A stretch of DNA of 64,000 nucleotides, taken from positions 248,001 through 312,000 of the forward strand of contig JASBRY010000009.1 in assembly GCA_030149165.1 (NCBI GenBank). The letters are read 5' to 3'. Origin of the DNA: Phycisphaerales bacterium (GTDB taxonomy: Bacteria > Planctomycetota > Phycisphaerae > Phycisphaerales > UBA1924). Position numbers and translations under genes: made by a program. Below, piece by piece: positions 17,465 through 26,861 of this stretch. The notes under the pieces were generated by a model. It was given only the letters and a program-made list of their open reading frames with translations. It had not been told where the DNA came from and ran no database searches. The stretch's first letter is position 1. The number at the start of each line of letters is the position of its first letter.

Positions 17465-18616
17465 TCACGATGCGATGGATTTGCGTTGGGTGGTTTGCGG
17501 GAAAATGAGCAGGCGCTGGATCGAGAAGTTCGCGATCAGGAGCAGAGTCTCGGAGATCACTTTGAGCAAGACTAAGTTTGTTTCCCAGACCAGCGCTCCT
17601 GCGGTCATCAAGCCGTAGGACACGAAACCTGAGAGCAGCACAAGCGTCGCGTACCACAGAGCGGAGGTCGCGACGGGTCGGCTGGACTTGAACACAAATA
17701 CTCGGCACGCATGGAACTGATAGATCCCAGCGACAAGACGCGCGATCGCCATCGACAGCGCGATGTTGTCGCTGATGCGGATCATGATCGAGAACATCAG
17801 CACATCGATCATGAATGTTGCGAACGAGGTCGCAAGGAATCGCGTGAAAACCGAGTAGATCCGCATCGAGTCCGTGAATGCTCGGAAGTGCGAGGTCGGA
17901 TTCCCGGGCTCATACACCGTTTGGATGTCACACTGATGGAACTCGACGCCTTGGACACGGAGATCGATCAGCATGCGCATCTCAAACTCGTACCGATCGC
18001 CGCTGATCTGGAGCACATCCGGGATCAACGAGGTCGGGATCCCTCGCAGGCCGGTCTGTGTGTCGTTGAGTTTCGTGGGGGTGAAGAATCGGTAGACATA
18101 CTTGGTCGCGGTATTCCCGAGTCTTGATCTCAATGGCACGGAGTCTTCAAACGCTCGCGTCCCCAGAATGAGCTTCTTGGGGTGCTCAAAGAGGGCGCAT
18201 GCGACCTTCCGGATGTCTTCTGGAAGATGCTGGCCATCGGCATCCGCAGTAATCACTCCCGCGAAGTACGGATGCCGAACCGCGAGGTCGTTGAGTCCTG
18301 ATTTGAGCGCGGTTCCTTTACCCAAGTTCACAGCATGTCGGAGCACGCGGACATCGTGCATCTGCTCGATCGCATCGAATATGTGTCTGAACTCTTCTCC
18401 TGATCCATCGTCGATGACCAGAATCTCGCCGTATTGATCTTGGAGCAGCGATTGGACGAGCTTGATCGTCGTCTCGTCAGGCTTGTACGCTGGGATCAAC
18501 ACTGAGACTCGCGACAAGTCTTGATCTGTTTGGTGACGATCTTGGTCTGCATTCGGAGCGGCTTGAACCTCCATCGGTTGAGAGATCATCGAACTGGGAG
18601 TTTCAGCGGAGGTCAT
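17465..18616 (-). CDS. GT2 glycosyltransferase fused to a GtrA-like membrane domain
   Basis: 383 aa. Residues about 30-250 are a dolichyl-phosphate-mannose synthase-like GT2 domain: VSVLIPAYKPDET, VIDDGSGEE, and ADADGQHLPED as the DxD metal motif. Residues about 258-380 have four membrane helices of the GtrA type (FLATSFATFMIDVLMFS, SETLLLIANFSIQRL). Such proteins make and/or flip polyprenyl-phosphate sugars, a donor a GT-C enzyme would need; the adjacent 649-residue protein is a good candidate user. The ATG at 18616 begins a three-gene minus-strand unit with a TATAGT box at 18627-18632. Confidence 0.86.
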   Translation of the reverse strand: MTSAETPSSMISQPMEVQAAPNADQDRHQTDQDLSRVSVLIPAYKPDETTIKLVQSLLQDQYGEILVIDDGSGEEFRHIFDAIEQMHDVRVLRHAVNLGKGTALKSGLNDLAVRHPYFAGVITADADGQHLPEDIRKVACALFEHPKKLILGTRAFEDSVPLRSRLGNTATKYVYRFFTPTKLNDTQTGLRGIPTSLIPDVLQISGDRYEFEMRMLIDLRVQGVEFHQCDIQTVYEPGNPTSHFRAFTDSMRIYSVFTRFLATSFATFMIDVLMFSIMIRISDNIALSMAIARLVAGIYQFHACRVFVFKSSRPVATSALWYATLVLLSGFVSYGLMTAGALVWETNLVLLKVISETLLLIANFSIQRLLIFPQTTQRKSIAS

Positions 18617-18781
18617 GAGCGGGCATACTATAGGGGAAGAGCCGTTGCACGACCGAATCGAGGGGACACAACCCAGATCGTGCTGCGGAGAAAGCTTCAG
18701 AGGGGTGTGGGGAACCCTATACTCGTTGGCTGGGGCTCGAACCTCAGTTCAATCTCGCCGGACAGCGACCGGAAGGGTGTC
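18617..18781. promoter_or_regulatory. Divergent promoter region between GT2-GtrA and wecB
   Basis: Minus-strand -10-like TATAGT lies at 18627-18632, 11 bases before the GT2-GtrA ATG. Plus-strand -10-like TATACT lies at 18718-18723, 58 bases before wecB. No convincing -35 boxes were seen for either. Confidence 0.3.
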
Positions 18782-19960
18782 ATGTCACGCATACTTGTAG
18801 TACTTGGAACACGACCCGAGGCGATCAAACTCGCGCCAGTCATCCATGCGCTTCGTGAGCACGCACGAGATGATGACGAAGTCGTGGTCTGCTCGACTGG
18901 ACAGCATCGGGAAATGCTCGCACAAACGCTCGGAGCGTTTGGGATTACGCCCGATCTGGATCTGGATGTCATGGAGCCGGGACAATGCCCCTCGGATGTC
19001 GTCGGGAAGCTGATGATCGAGCTCGGAAAGGTCTACAAGCAGACCTCTCCCGACTGGGTCGTGGTTCAGGGTGACACCGCGACCGTCGCGGCGGGGGCGC
19101 TCTCCGCGTTCATGCATCGCATCAAAGTAGCCCATGTCGAAGCGGGACTGCGCACACACGACAAATCCAAACCATTCCCAGAAGAAATCAACCGTCGAGT
19201 CGCTGGAGTGGTCGCGGACATGCACTTCGCGGCGACCGAGCAAGCGAGCGATCACCTGCTCAGAGAGGGCAACGCGCCCAATTCGATCATGGTGACGGGT
19301 AATACCGTCGTCGATGCACTCCGCTGGATGTCCGACAAGATGCGGCAGAACACCGATTCATCAGTGAACGGCCATGCCGACAACGCACGATTGGTACTGG
19401 TGACCGCTCATCGCCGGGAATCGCATGGCGAACCAATCCGCGAGGTCTGCCGAGCATTGAAAGAGATCGCTGAGCAGCACCACGACATCCGGATCGTGTA
19501 TCCCGTCCACATGAATCCCAATATCAGTGGTCCGGTCCGTGAGATCTTGGAAGGTGTCGAGCGGATCACACTCTGCGATCCGCTGGATTACCCAAGTTTC
19601 ATGGAGCGCATGTCCAACGCGTACATGATCATCACCGATTCAGGGGGTATCCAAGAAGAAGCATCCGTCATCGGCGTCCCCACGCTCCTGCTCCGCGAAT
19701 CCACCGAGCGTCCCGAAGCGGTCCAAGCGGGGGTGGTGCTCCCTGTCGGTACCGATCATGACCTGATCGTCAAGAGTGCGGCTGCCTTGCTGACCGATCC
19801 AGAAGTCCATGCCCGAATGGCAAAGCCGGTTTCTGTTTTTGGAGATGGACAGGCTTCCCAACGGATCGCGTATGAACTCTTGGGACTTGGTCGATTCGAT
19901 GACATCACACAACAACGCTCAGTCAACTCGTCATTCGATCGAGTCGGTTCAGGACACTGA
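18782..19960 (+). CDS. wecB: UDP-N-acetylglucosamine 2-epimerase (non-hydrolysing)
   Basis: 392 aa, family length about 375-390. Interconverts UDP-GlcNAc and UDP-ManNAc. The N-terminus MSRILVVLGTRPEAIKLAP is diagnostic; VEAGLRT, FPEEINRR, HRRES and ITDSGGIQEEA (substrate binding) are present. The frame is open upstream to 18521 over the divergent gene, but the family N-terminus fixes the start at 18782. Provides UDP-ManNAc or its derivatives for the surface glycan. Followed 3 bases later by a glycosyltransferase gene. Confidence 0.95.
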   Translation: MSRILVVLGTRPEAIKLAPVIHALREHARDDDEVVVCSTGQHREMLAQTLGAFGITPDLDLDVMEPGQCPSDVVGKLMIELGKVYKQTSPDWVVVQGDTATVAAGALSAFMHRIKVAHVEAGLRTHDKSKPFPEEINRRVAGVVADMHFAATEQASDHLLREGNAPNSIMVTGNTVVDALRWMSDKMRQNTDSSVNGHADNARLVLVTAHRRESHGEPIREVCRALKEIAEQHHDIRIVYPVHMNPNISGPVREILEGVERITLCDPLDYPSFMERMSNAYMIITDSGGIQEEASVIGVPTLLLRESTERPEAVQAGVVLPVGTDHDLIVKSAAALLTDPEVHARMAKPVSVFGDGQASQRIAYELLGLGRFDDITQQRSVNSSFDRVGSGH

Positions 19961-19963
19961 TCC

Positions 19964-21100
19964 ATGCGTGCGCTCTGGTTGGTCCGTAAATCCCTGACCG
20001 AGTTTCCAGGTGGTGACACCACCCAAGTCCTGCAGACGAAAGCATCCCTAGAACAACTCGGAGTCCAGGTCGAGATTCGTTCTGTGGATGAACTCCCCAC
20101 CAAAGACGATGCGCAGCAATACGACCTCATCCACCTCTTCCATCTCGACCGATTGTGGGAGAATCTCCCTGCGGCACAAGGCGCCCAGAAACTCGGTATC
20201 CCGTACGCACTGAGCACCATCTATTGGCCGACGACGCGATTCGACCAGTCCGCACGGCGCGGGATTAACGGCATCCTCGCTCGATCAATGGGAGAAAGCG
20301 CCTTTCAGAGTTTCCGTCAGATTGAGCGTTGGGGGCACGCGCGAGTGAGGGAGAAAGCCGCGATCAAGTGGTCGATGCACGCGATGCGGTTCGAGTTTGG
20401 CGCTCGAAAACTCTTAGAGCACGCTGCGGTCTGTTTGCCCAACAGTGCAGTGGAAGCGGATCGCATCAACGATCGATTCGGGACAGACATTGCAATGACG
20501 CGCATCCCCAATGCGGTGGGGGATGCGTTCGTCAATGCGCCACGCAACACGGATCAGCAGCGCCAAGGCGTGTTGTGTGTTGGGCGCATCGAGCCGAGGA
20601 AAAATCAGCTTGCACTGATCCGAGCGGTGTCCAAGCGATATGGGCAACCACTCAGTCTGACCATCGTCGGATCACACGGACGATTCAATAAAAAGTACTA
20701 CGAACAATGCAGAACTGAAGCCGGGGACCATGTGCGATTCATCTCGCATCAAGGTATCGACGAGCTCATCAAGCTCTATCAATCCGCATCGGTGCACGCG
20801 AGTGTGAGTTGGTATGACACACCTGGACTCGTGAATCTCGAAGCGGGAATGTGCGGCTGTCCATTGGTGATCGGTACTGAAGGATCCAGTACCGAGTATT
20901 TCGAAGATCTCGCGTGGTACGCGGATCCCGAAGACCCCGCTTCGATCCGCGACGCGATCGAGCACGCGATGCATGATGAACAGGTTCACAATCGCACGCA
21001 CAACATGCAGAAGCGAATCGCTGAGAGTTACACATGGGATCACGCCGCTCAAGCAACACTTCAGGGATACGAGCACGCGCTCAGTGCAGCACCAGTTTGA
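19964..21100 (+). CDS. Glycosyltransferase family 4
   Basis: 378 aa. GT-B fold: the C-terminal half has GRIEPRKNQLALIRAV and the donor-binding segment YDTPGLVNLEAGMCGCPLV with its conserved Glu; LPNSAVEADRI marks the end of the N-terminal domain. Three bases downstream of wecB, so likely co-translated, which makes an N-acetylhexosamine donor plausible but unproven. Ends 3 bases from the convergent efflux permease gene. Confidence 0.87.
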   Translation: MRALWLVRKSLTEFPGGDTTQVLQTKASLEQLGVQVEIRSVDELPTKDDAQQYDLIHLFHLDRLWENLPAAQGAQKLGIPYALSTIYWPTTRFDQSARRGINGILARSMGESAFQSFRQIERWGHARVREKAAIKWSMHAMRFEFGARKLLEHAAVCLPNSAVEADRINDRFGTDIAMTRIPNAVGDAFVNAPRNTDQQRQGVLCVGRIEPRKNQLALIRAVSKRYGQPLSLTIVGSHGRFNKKYYEQCRTEAGDHVRFISHQGIDELIKLYQSASVHASVSWYDTPGLVNLEAGMCGCPLVIGTEGSSTEYFEDLAWYADPEDPASIRDAIEHAMHDEQVHNRTHNMQKRIAESYTWDHAAQATLQGYEHALSAAPV

Positions 21101-21103
21101 CGC

Positions 21104-22372
21104 TTACTCGTGACGCAGCGCTTCGATCGGATCCAGATTCGCGGCTCGCATCGCGGGATACATCCCGAAAATGATCCCGATCCCCACACTGATCACCACC
21201 GAAAGCATCACACTCCAAGGAGTCACCACCGTCGGCATGTCCGCGACAATCGTGATGATCCATGGGATCAGCAGTCCGATCCCGATCCCGATGAGCCCGC
21301 CGGTCATCGAGAGCACGACGGTTTCGATGAGGAACTGACCGATGATCTGCTTGCGCTGGGCGCCGATCGCTCTGCGGATTCCGATCTCGCGCGTGCGTTC
21401 AGTGACGGACGCGAGCATGATGTTCATAATGCCGATCCCGCCAATCAGCAGCGAGATTCCAGCGATTGATCCGAGCACGATATTGAATGTGCGCTGAGTG
21501 GATTCCGCTTGGCGAAGCAGCGCCAAAGGCACACTCATTCTGAAGTCACCCTTTGGATGGAAGACGGAGAGCATGCGTTCGATCGAAGCCGCAGTGGATT
21601 CAACATGCTCGCGTTTATCGACCTCGACAATGAGTTGGTGGAGTTCGACCAGTTCGCGTGAGCGTGAGCCGTTGCCTCGGATCGTTGTGATATCTCCGAA
21701 GCGTTCGATTGCGACATTAAGCGGGATGTACGCGTCGATGTTCTGGTCCGGAGTCTGCATGGATCCGGATTGGGTGCTCTCGGACTTGATCACCCCAATA
21801 ACTTTGTAGTACCCCTGGTTGATCAAGACCTCTGTGTCGATCGCTGTGCGTCCGGCGAGCAGCTTGCGAGCGCCGTGTTCCGTCAGCACGACGACATTCG
21901 CGTTCTGCTCCACATCGCGATCGAGCAGCTGTCGTCCCGCAAGGATCTCGCGTTGCACAAGGTCAAACCACTCCGGCGTGGTCCCGACCAATCGGAGTTC
22001 TTGTGATCGACCAGCGACACGCCCCTCGCTCCGGATGAGTTTCGCAGGAACAGCACGCACAACGGTGTCATAGCTCGACTGAATCCGTTCGAGATCAGCG
22101 TACAGCAAGCCGTAGATATTCATCCGGATTCGCTGGGAGTTCTGACCACTGTTCTCTACAGCTTGCTGCGAGTTGATGATGATGTTCTGGCTCCCGAGCC
22201 TGCGGATCTCATCGAGCGCCTTCTTGCTCGCGCCCTCTCCCACGGCGAGCATCGCGATGACCGCCCCCACGCCGAATACCATACCCATCATCGTGAGGAT
22301 GGAGCGCATCTTGTGGAGCAGGAGGGTTTTCACACCCAATCGAACATCGCGATACAACCGTTCACCAATCAT
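21104..22372 (-). CDS. MacB-type ABC transporter permease
   Basis: 422 aa. N-terminal membrane helix (about 22-45), a large periplasmic domain, then three helices near the C-terminus (ISLLIGGIGIMNIMLASV begins the second) with the FtsX-type ERTREIGIRRAIGAQRKQI motif. It couples ATP hydrolysis to movement of the adaptor rather than transporting across the membrane itself. Overlaps the ATPase gene by 4 bases. Last gene of the tolC-macA-macB-type operon; the ATPase is a separate protein, unlike E. coli MacB. Substrate unknown (macrolides, peptides or lipids are handled by relatives). Confidence 0.93.
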   Translation of the reverse strand: MIGERLYRDVRLGVKTLLLHKMRSILTMMGMVFGVGAVIAMLAVGEGASKKALDEIRRLGSQNIIINSQQAVENSGQNSQRIRMNIYGLLYADLERIQSSYDTVVRAVPAKLIRSEGRVAGRSQELRLVGTTPEWFDLVQREILAGRQLLDRDVEQNANVVVLTEHGARKLLAGRTAIDTEVLINQGYYKVIGVIKSESTQSGSMQTPDQNIDAYIPLNVAIERFGDITTIRGNGSRSRELVELHQLIVEVDKREHVESTAASIERMLSVFHPKGDFRMSVPLALLRQAESTQRTFNIVLGSIAGISLLIGGIGIMNIMLASVTERTREIGIRRAIGAQRKQIIGQFLIETVVLSMTGGLIGIGIGLLIPWIITIVADMPTVVTPWSVMLSVVISVGIGIIFGMYPAMRAANLDPIEALRHE

Positions 22373-23106
22373 GCAGGGACTCCGGCAGTCGCGTTGTTCT
22401 GAGTGATCGATGCGACCTTCCCATCACGCATCACCAGCTCATGCTGCGCGTGAGCCGCGATCTCGGGCTCGTGCGTCACCATGATGATGGTCTTCCCCTG
22501 ATCATGGAGTTCGGTCAGGATCTCCATAATGGAATCACCGGTCGCGGTATCAAGATTCCCTGTGGGTTCGTCCGCGAGGAGCACCGATGGATCGTTCATC
22601 AGTGCGCGAGCGATCGCGACGCGCTGCTGCTGACCACCCGAGAGTTCCGTGGGGCGGTGCCCCATGCGATCGGCCAATCCAACACGCTCAGCGAGCGATC
22701 TGCTTTTCTTCGCGGCTTCGCTCGCATCCACGCCTTGGTAGAACAACGGGAGTTCGATGTTCTCTTGCACCGTGAGTTGTTGTATCAGGTTGAAGTTCTG
22801 GAAGATGAATCCCAGATAGCTGAGCCGAAGATCGGATAGCTCATCATCGCTCGTCGTCGCGATGTCCTGACCCTCAAGCCGATAGACGCCGCTCGTAGGT
22901 CGATCAAGACATCCGAGCAGATTGAGCATCGTGCTCTTTCCAGAACCGCTGGAGCCGGAGATCGCCCAGAAGCTGCCACGCTTGATTTCCAGATCAACCC
23001 CCGCGAGCGCGTGAACATCCTGATCACCCATCCGATAGGTCTTCCAGACCTGTTCGAGAGAGATGACGGTGTCGCTGTTGCTTCGCTGGGACGAATCGAA
23101 ACTCAA
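22369..23106 (-). CDS. ABC transporter ATPase (LolD/MacB type)
   Basis: 245 aa. Walker A GSSGSGKS is at 51-58, the Q-loop in GFIFQNFNLI, signature LSGGQ at 155-159, Walker B VLLADE at 175-180 and the H-loop His212. Belongs to the LolD/MacB/FtsE class of mechanotransmission ATPases. It overlaps both neighbours by 4 bases, so stoichiometric production with the permease and adaptor is likely. Confidence 0.95.
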   Translation of the reverse strand: MSFDSSQRSNSDTVISLEQVWKTYRMGDQDVHALAGVDLEIKRGSFWAISGSSGSGKSTMLNLLGCLDRPTSGVYRLEGQDIATTSDDELSDLRLSYLGFIFQNFNLIQQLTVQENIELPLFYQGVDASEAAKKSRSLAERVGLADRMGHRPTELSGGQQQRVAIARALMNDPSVLLADEPTGNLDTATGDSIMEILTELHDQGKTIIMVTHEPEIAAHAQHELVMRDGKVASITQNNATAGVPA

Positions 23107-24668
23107 GGCGTGCCCGCCCGTGCTTGTCTTGGACGATTTGAAGACTGCCCAGAGGATGGGTCAGTCGATGGGTTTGCTTTGTCCGAACGCTTGCTGGCGC
23201 TCGCCATCTCTTCGGATCGTTCTAGTGGCGGCGTGAGCAGCACACGATCCCCAGGATTCAGACCCTCGATGATGTGGACCATCGAGTTATTGTCCAGTCC
23301 AGTCACGACTCTGCGGAGCACATTCTCTTTGCCTTCTTTGACATACACCATCGAGTTTCCGGGACTCCCGATGACCGCTTGGATCGGAACAGCGATCGCA
23401 TCTGAGTACTGATCGATTTTGACAGTCGCTTTACAGCTCATCCCAGTTCGGATCTCTTTGTGCACGCCATCAATCATGATCTGCGTGTCGTAGACCTTGA
23501 GATCAGGATTCATGAAGACGGAGGTTGCGTCGGGGAGCGGCGCGATGCGAGTGACCTTTCCAGTGAATGACTTGCCCGCGAGCGCATCGATGGTGATCTC
23601 TGCTGTTTGTCCGACTTGCACCTTTCCGAGCGCGGACTCATGGACACGGATGACGACCATCATCGAGTCAGCCGTGGGGAGGTGGATCAACTCTTGTCGT
23701 TCGTAGACTTCCTGTCCCTCGTCAAGAGGTTCCGTGTCGCCTCTCCAGCTGAACTCCGAGCTTGTTGCGTAAACAACCATGCCGTCGGCTGGGGCGAACA
23801 TCTGAGTCTTCGCAATCTGATCCTCGATCTTTTCGAGTTTCAGTTTTTGACGATTGAGCTCGGCGCCGTACGCACGCTGACGCGCTTCCGCTTGGACAAG
23901 GTTGCTCGATGACTCACGCTTCACACGCTCCAGCGCGAGGCGCTTCTGTTCGATCTCCGAGTCCAACTCATCAAGACGACGCACATGCGTGAACTCCTTG
24001 AGGAGTTTGAGATTCTCAGTCGCCAGCGCGACCTCAAGCTCGGAGCGTTTCTTGGAAAGCTCATCCGCGCGGAACTCGGTTTCCGAGAGATACTTCTCGT
24101 CAAAGAGTTTCTTGGACCAGATGTACGCATCCGTCGCACGCCGGAGATCTTCCTCCGCGAGCGTCACATCCGCTTCTGCTTGCATGAGCGACTTGGGCCA
24201 TTCGCCTTCGAGGTACTTGGTCTTGTCCTCGATCGCGAACTGGTTGTCCTGCTCAGCTTTCGCGATGTTTGCTTGATTCTGGATCCTCACCACTTCGAGG
24301 TTTTCTGTCGCAGAGACATAATCCGCCTCGGTGTTCTCGACCTGAATCTGCTGATCAACCAATCGATCTTGGAGGTTGCTCGAGTCCAGCTCGATCAAGA
24401 GCTCACCCTCTTCGACAACCGTTCCCTCATCGATGACATAGATAATGGATGTGCGTCCCTCGACCTGACTCTTGACGATGTGCTGATCACGAGACTTGAT
24501 CGTCCCAGTCTCAGTGACATTGATCGTCAGCTCTCCGCGCTCGACGGTGTAGAACTCACCTGCGGCTTTATCCGCGCTGTTGCCTTCACCACCAAGTATG
24601 CTCATTCCCCCATACGCAACCGCAGCGAGGAGGGCGATGATCAGCACGGCTTTGATGACTCGTCCCAT
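23103..24668 (-). CDS. Periplasmic adaptor (HlyD/MacA family)
   Basis: 521 aa, longer than typical MacA (about 370). An N-terminal membrane anchor at about 5-22 (VLIIALLAAVAYGGMSI) is followed by the split barrel-sandwich/lipoyl domain, a long helical hairpin (about 95-265, Gln/Glu/Lys-rich) and beta-barrel domains (QTAEITIDALAGKSFTGKV; TGMSCKATVKID). It bridges the permease and the outer-membrane TolC-like protein. The extra length is in the hairpin and in a polar C-terminal tail of about 40 residues. Nine bases separate it from the tolC-like gene. Confidence 0.92.
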   Translation of the reverse strand: MGRVIKAVLIIALLAAVAYGGMSILGGEGNSADKAAGEFYTVERGELTINVTETGTIKSRDQHIVKSQVEGRTSIIYVIDEGTVVEEGELLIELDSSNLQDRLVDQQIQVENTEADYVSATENLEVVRIQNQANIAKAEQDNQFAIEDKTKYLEGEWPKSLMQAEADVTLAEEDLRRATDAYIWSKKLFDEKYLSETEFRADELSKKRSELEVALATENLKLLKEFTHVRRLDELDSEIEQKRLALERVKRESSSNLVQAEARQRAYGAELNRQKLKLEKIEDQIAKTQMFAPADGMVVYATSSEFSWRGDTEPLDEGQEVYERQELIHLPTADSMMVVIRVHESALGKVQVGQTAEITIDALAGKSFTGKVTRIAPLPDATSVFMNPDLKVYDTQIMIDGVHKEIRTGMSCKATVKIDQYSDAIAVPIQAVIGSPGNSMVYVKEGKENVLRRVVTGLDNNSMVHIIEGLNPGDRVLLTPPLERSEEMASASKRSDKANPSTDPSSGQSSNRPRQARAGTP

Positions 24669-24676
24669 GTTAAACC

Positions 24677-26620
24677 TCAGTTCCTTTCGATCGGCTCAGC
24701 TGCCGATGCCTGTTCGTCAGTGAGTCCGAATCCGATGCCCCTCAGAGCTTCCAGATCATATGTTTCTGGATCGAACTCCACCCATCCCCCTTGATTGTTG
24801 ACTTCAAGAACTCCCAGATCACGCTGGAGCCGCAGCTCGCTGATTCGGTAGTTCACGACCGCGTTGGTCAGCGCGTCCTGCGCCGAGTTCAGTGCGTTCT
24901 GAGATTCAAGTAAATCGCGGATCTCGGCGCGTCCCGCTTGCAGGAACAGGTTGGTCGAATCCACACGACGCTGCGCCACACGCACCGCTTCCGCTTGAAT
25001 CCGGATCGTCTCACGAGCTTCAAGCAGCGAGCGGAGCACATTGCGCACATCGAGCTTCACAGCGTCTTCCGTCTCTTGCAGAGCGCGGATGGTTTGCTCG
25101 TACGCGATCAACGCGTTGCGATAGCTGTTGCGCTCGCTTGTGCGTTCGAATGGCAAGTCAATCCCGAGCAGCACAGAGTAGAACCCACGATCGGTGCGGA
25201 GTTCCGCGTCGTCCGAGGTCGCGCTCGATACCGATCGGCTCTCACCAAGCGATGCCGATCCGAGAAGCGTCACATCAGCGCGGAGGTTGTCCGCCGCGAC
25301 CGCGACGCCGCGCTGCGCATCGATGATCTCGCTGACCGCGACACGCAGATCAAGCCGATTGACCAGCGCGATCCGGATCGCGTCGTCTTCAGGAAGTTCG
25401 AGCGGACCAGCGTCCTCATCAGACGGCGGCACAAGATTCACCGGCGCATCCGCTGCCGGGACTTCTGATTCTTGCTCACTGGATTCTGGGTTGAGGTACT
25501 TTGCGTACCGCTCGGATTGCAGCAGCACTTCAAACTCGCCTGGATCCAGTTGGATCACCGCGTCAGTGGGGAGACCAAGCGTGTTCTTGAACTGATCAAG
25601 TGTGCGTTCCGCAGACTGCACCGCGCTGATCCATGAGTTGCGAGCGCGGAGCTCGTCCTGCACCGATTGATCGACCTGAATCTCAGGGAGTCGCCCCGCA
25701 TCCGCGAGTCTTCGTGCTCGTCGTGTCGAGGAAACAACACGCTCGTAGTTCTCAACAGAGTTCTCGACACGATCGAGCTGCTGGAGCACCGAAAGATAAT
25801 CGCTCGCGATCTGCACAGCGAAGGACCGCTTGAAACGCTCGAATCGGTAAATGGAGTACACCACATCCCGCTCCGCTTGCGTCAAAGGCTCGGTCACAAT
25901 AAATCGGCTCGATCCACGCAGCAGCGGGATCGACAAACTGGTATCCAGACTCAACCCTGTCGAGCCTTCTCTAGAGCCGCTTAGGAGTTTGACCAGATCC
26001 ACCGCAAGCAGCCCAGTGAACTCGGCGCCGTTTTTAAATCGACGCGACACACTCAATGAATCGGTGTTCGCGATCCCAGAGGTGTCCGAGTTCGCGTCGA
26101 TGTCGGCGCTGACGAGCGTGTCCACCATCCCAGTCCATGTATTGCGGAATGCATCACGCTCCAGATCAAGCCGGAGCGCCGTTTGGAACACAGTCTCTTT
26201 TTGGGTTTGGTAGTTCCGGCTGTTGAACGCCGCGATCTGGAGTGCTTCCGCAAGCGTGATCTTGGGAGCGCTGAGCGCAACCTCCGCGAGCGATCCATTC
26301 CCAGGCTCTTCGGCAGGATCTCGGAAGTACTCTTCATCCGGCCATTGCTTGATCAACTCGTCATCACGCGATCCACCACTCGCCGGCGCGCTCACAGGGA
26401 GCTTCTGATCGAGCAGCAATCGACGCCGAAGCGTGTCACTCGCCGGCTCGATGGTGAATCCGTCTTTATCACGGCCCATCGCTGATTGCCAAGACTCATC
26501 AAGCACCCGATCCGCGGCTTCATCCGCTTCCACACGATACGACTGCGGCGATCGACACCCAAACGGCGCCAATGCAAGACCCGCCGAGACCACGAGCAAG
26601 AATTTCCGACGATCTGTCAT
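24677..26620 (-). CDS. TolC-family outer membrane channel, probable lipoprotein
   Basis: 647 aa, longer than E. coli TolC (about 470). The start at 26620 (MTDRRKFLLVVSAGLALAP, then FGC) gives a lipoprotein-like signal with a non-ideal lipobox at Cys22; an ATG at 26632 is an alternative. A polar N-terminal region of about 120 residues precedes the helical OEP repeats (ITLAEALQIAAFNSRNYQ; later LQEARETIRIQAEAVRVAQRR, typical of the second repeat). First gene of the efflux operon. Palindromes at 26673-26689 and 26730-26742 lie just upstream, so repressor control is plausible. Confidence 0.9.
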   Translation of the reverse strand: MTDRRKFLLVVSAGLALAPFGCRSPQSYRVEADEAADRVLDESWQSAMGRDKDGFTIEPASDTLRRRLLLDQKLPVSAPASGGSRDDELIKQWPDEEYFRDPAEEPGNGSLAEVALSAPKITLAEALQIAAFNSRNYQTQKETVFQTALRLDLERDAFRNTWTGMVDTLVSADIDANSDTSGIANTDSLSVSRRFKNGAEFTGLLAVDLVKLLSGSREGSTGLSLDTSLSIPLLRGSSRFIVTEPLTQAERDVVYSIYRFERFKRSFAVQIASDYLSVLQQLDRVENSVENYERVVSSTRRARRLADAGRLPEIQVDQSVQDELRARNSWISAVQSAERTLDQFKNTLGLPTDAVIQLDPGEFEVLLQSERYAKYLNPESSEQESEVPAADAPVNLVPPSDEDAGPLELPEDDAIRIALVNRLDLRVAVSEIIDAQRGVAVAADNLRADVTLLGSASLGESRSVSSATSDDAELRTDRGFYSVLLGIDLPFERTSERNSYRNALIAYEQTIRALQETEDAVKLDVRNVLRSLLEARETIRIQAEAVRVAQRRVDSTNLFLQAGRAEIRDLLESQNALNSAQDALTNAVVNYRISELRLQRDLGVLEVNNQGGWVEFDPETYDLEALRGIGFGLTDEQASAAEPIERN

Positions 26621-26672
26621 TCGATTGATCATACTCAAATCGATCCACAACGCGAGGGGTCAGAATCGGCGT

Positions 26673-26689
26673 CCACTCATGATGAGTGG
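26673..26689. promoter_or_regulatory. Perfect 17-bp palindrome upstream of the efflux operon (operator candidate)
   Basis: CCACTCAT-G-ATGAGTGG is a perfect inverted repeat with a one-base centre, 53 bases before the tolC-like start codon. This length and symmetry are typical of TetR- or MarR-family operators. No regulator gene is adjacent. Confidence 0.5.
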
Positions 26690-26729
26690 GGGGTATTTCA
26701 TCCAGTTCAAGACCCAAGTATCCGGTCAA

Positions 26730-26742
26730 CTCACTATGTGAG
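26730..26742. promoter_or_regulatory. Second palindrome upstream of the efflux operon
   Basis: CTCAC-TAT-GTGAG is a perfect 5+3+5 inverted repeat, 40 bases further upstream than the 17-bp palindrome and unlike it in sequence. A further ACGGCA-N9-TGCCGT repeat lies at 26745-26765. Confidence 0.35.
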
Positions 26743-26861
26743 CGACGGCACCAAATAGATGCCGTGCTGAATCATACAGGTCAACATTGGAACAGTTGCG
26801 AGAATCCAGTTCTCACTCGTGAACTCATAAGGGTTCAGAGCGACGGACGAGCAAACTTGAA

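Noticed and set aside
18521-18781. Extended N-terminus of wecB
   Set aside because: The added 87 codons run antisense through the start of the GT2-GtrA gene, and the family N-terminus begins exactly at 18782.
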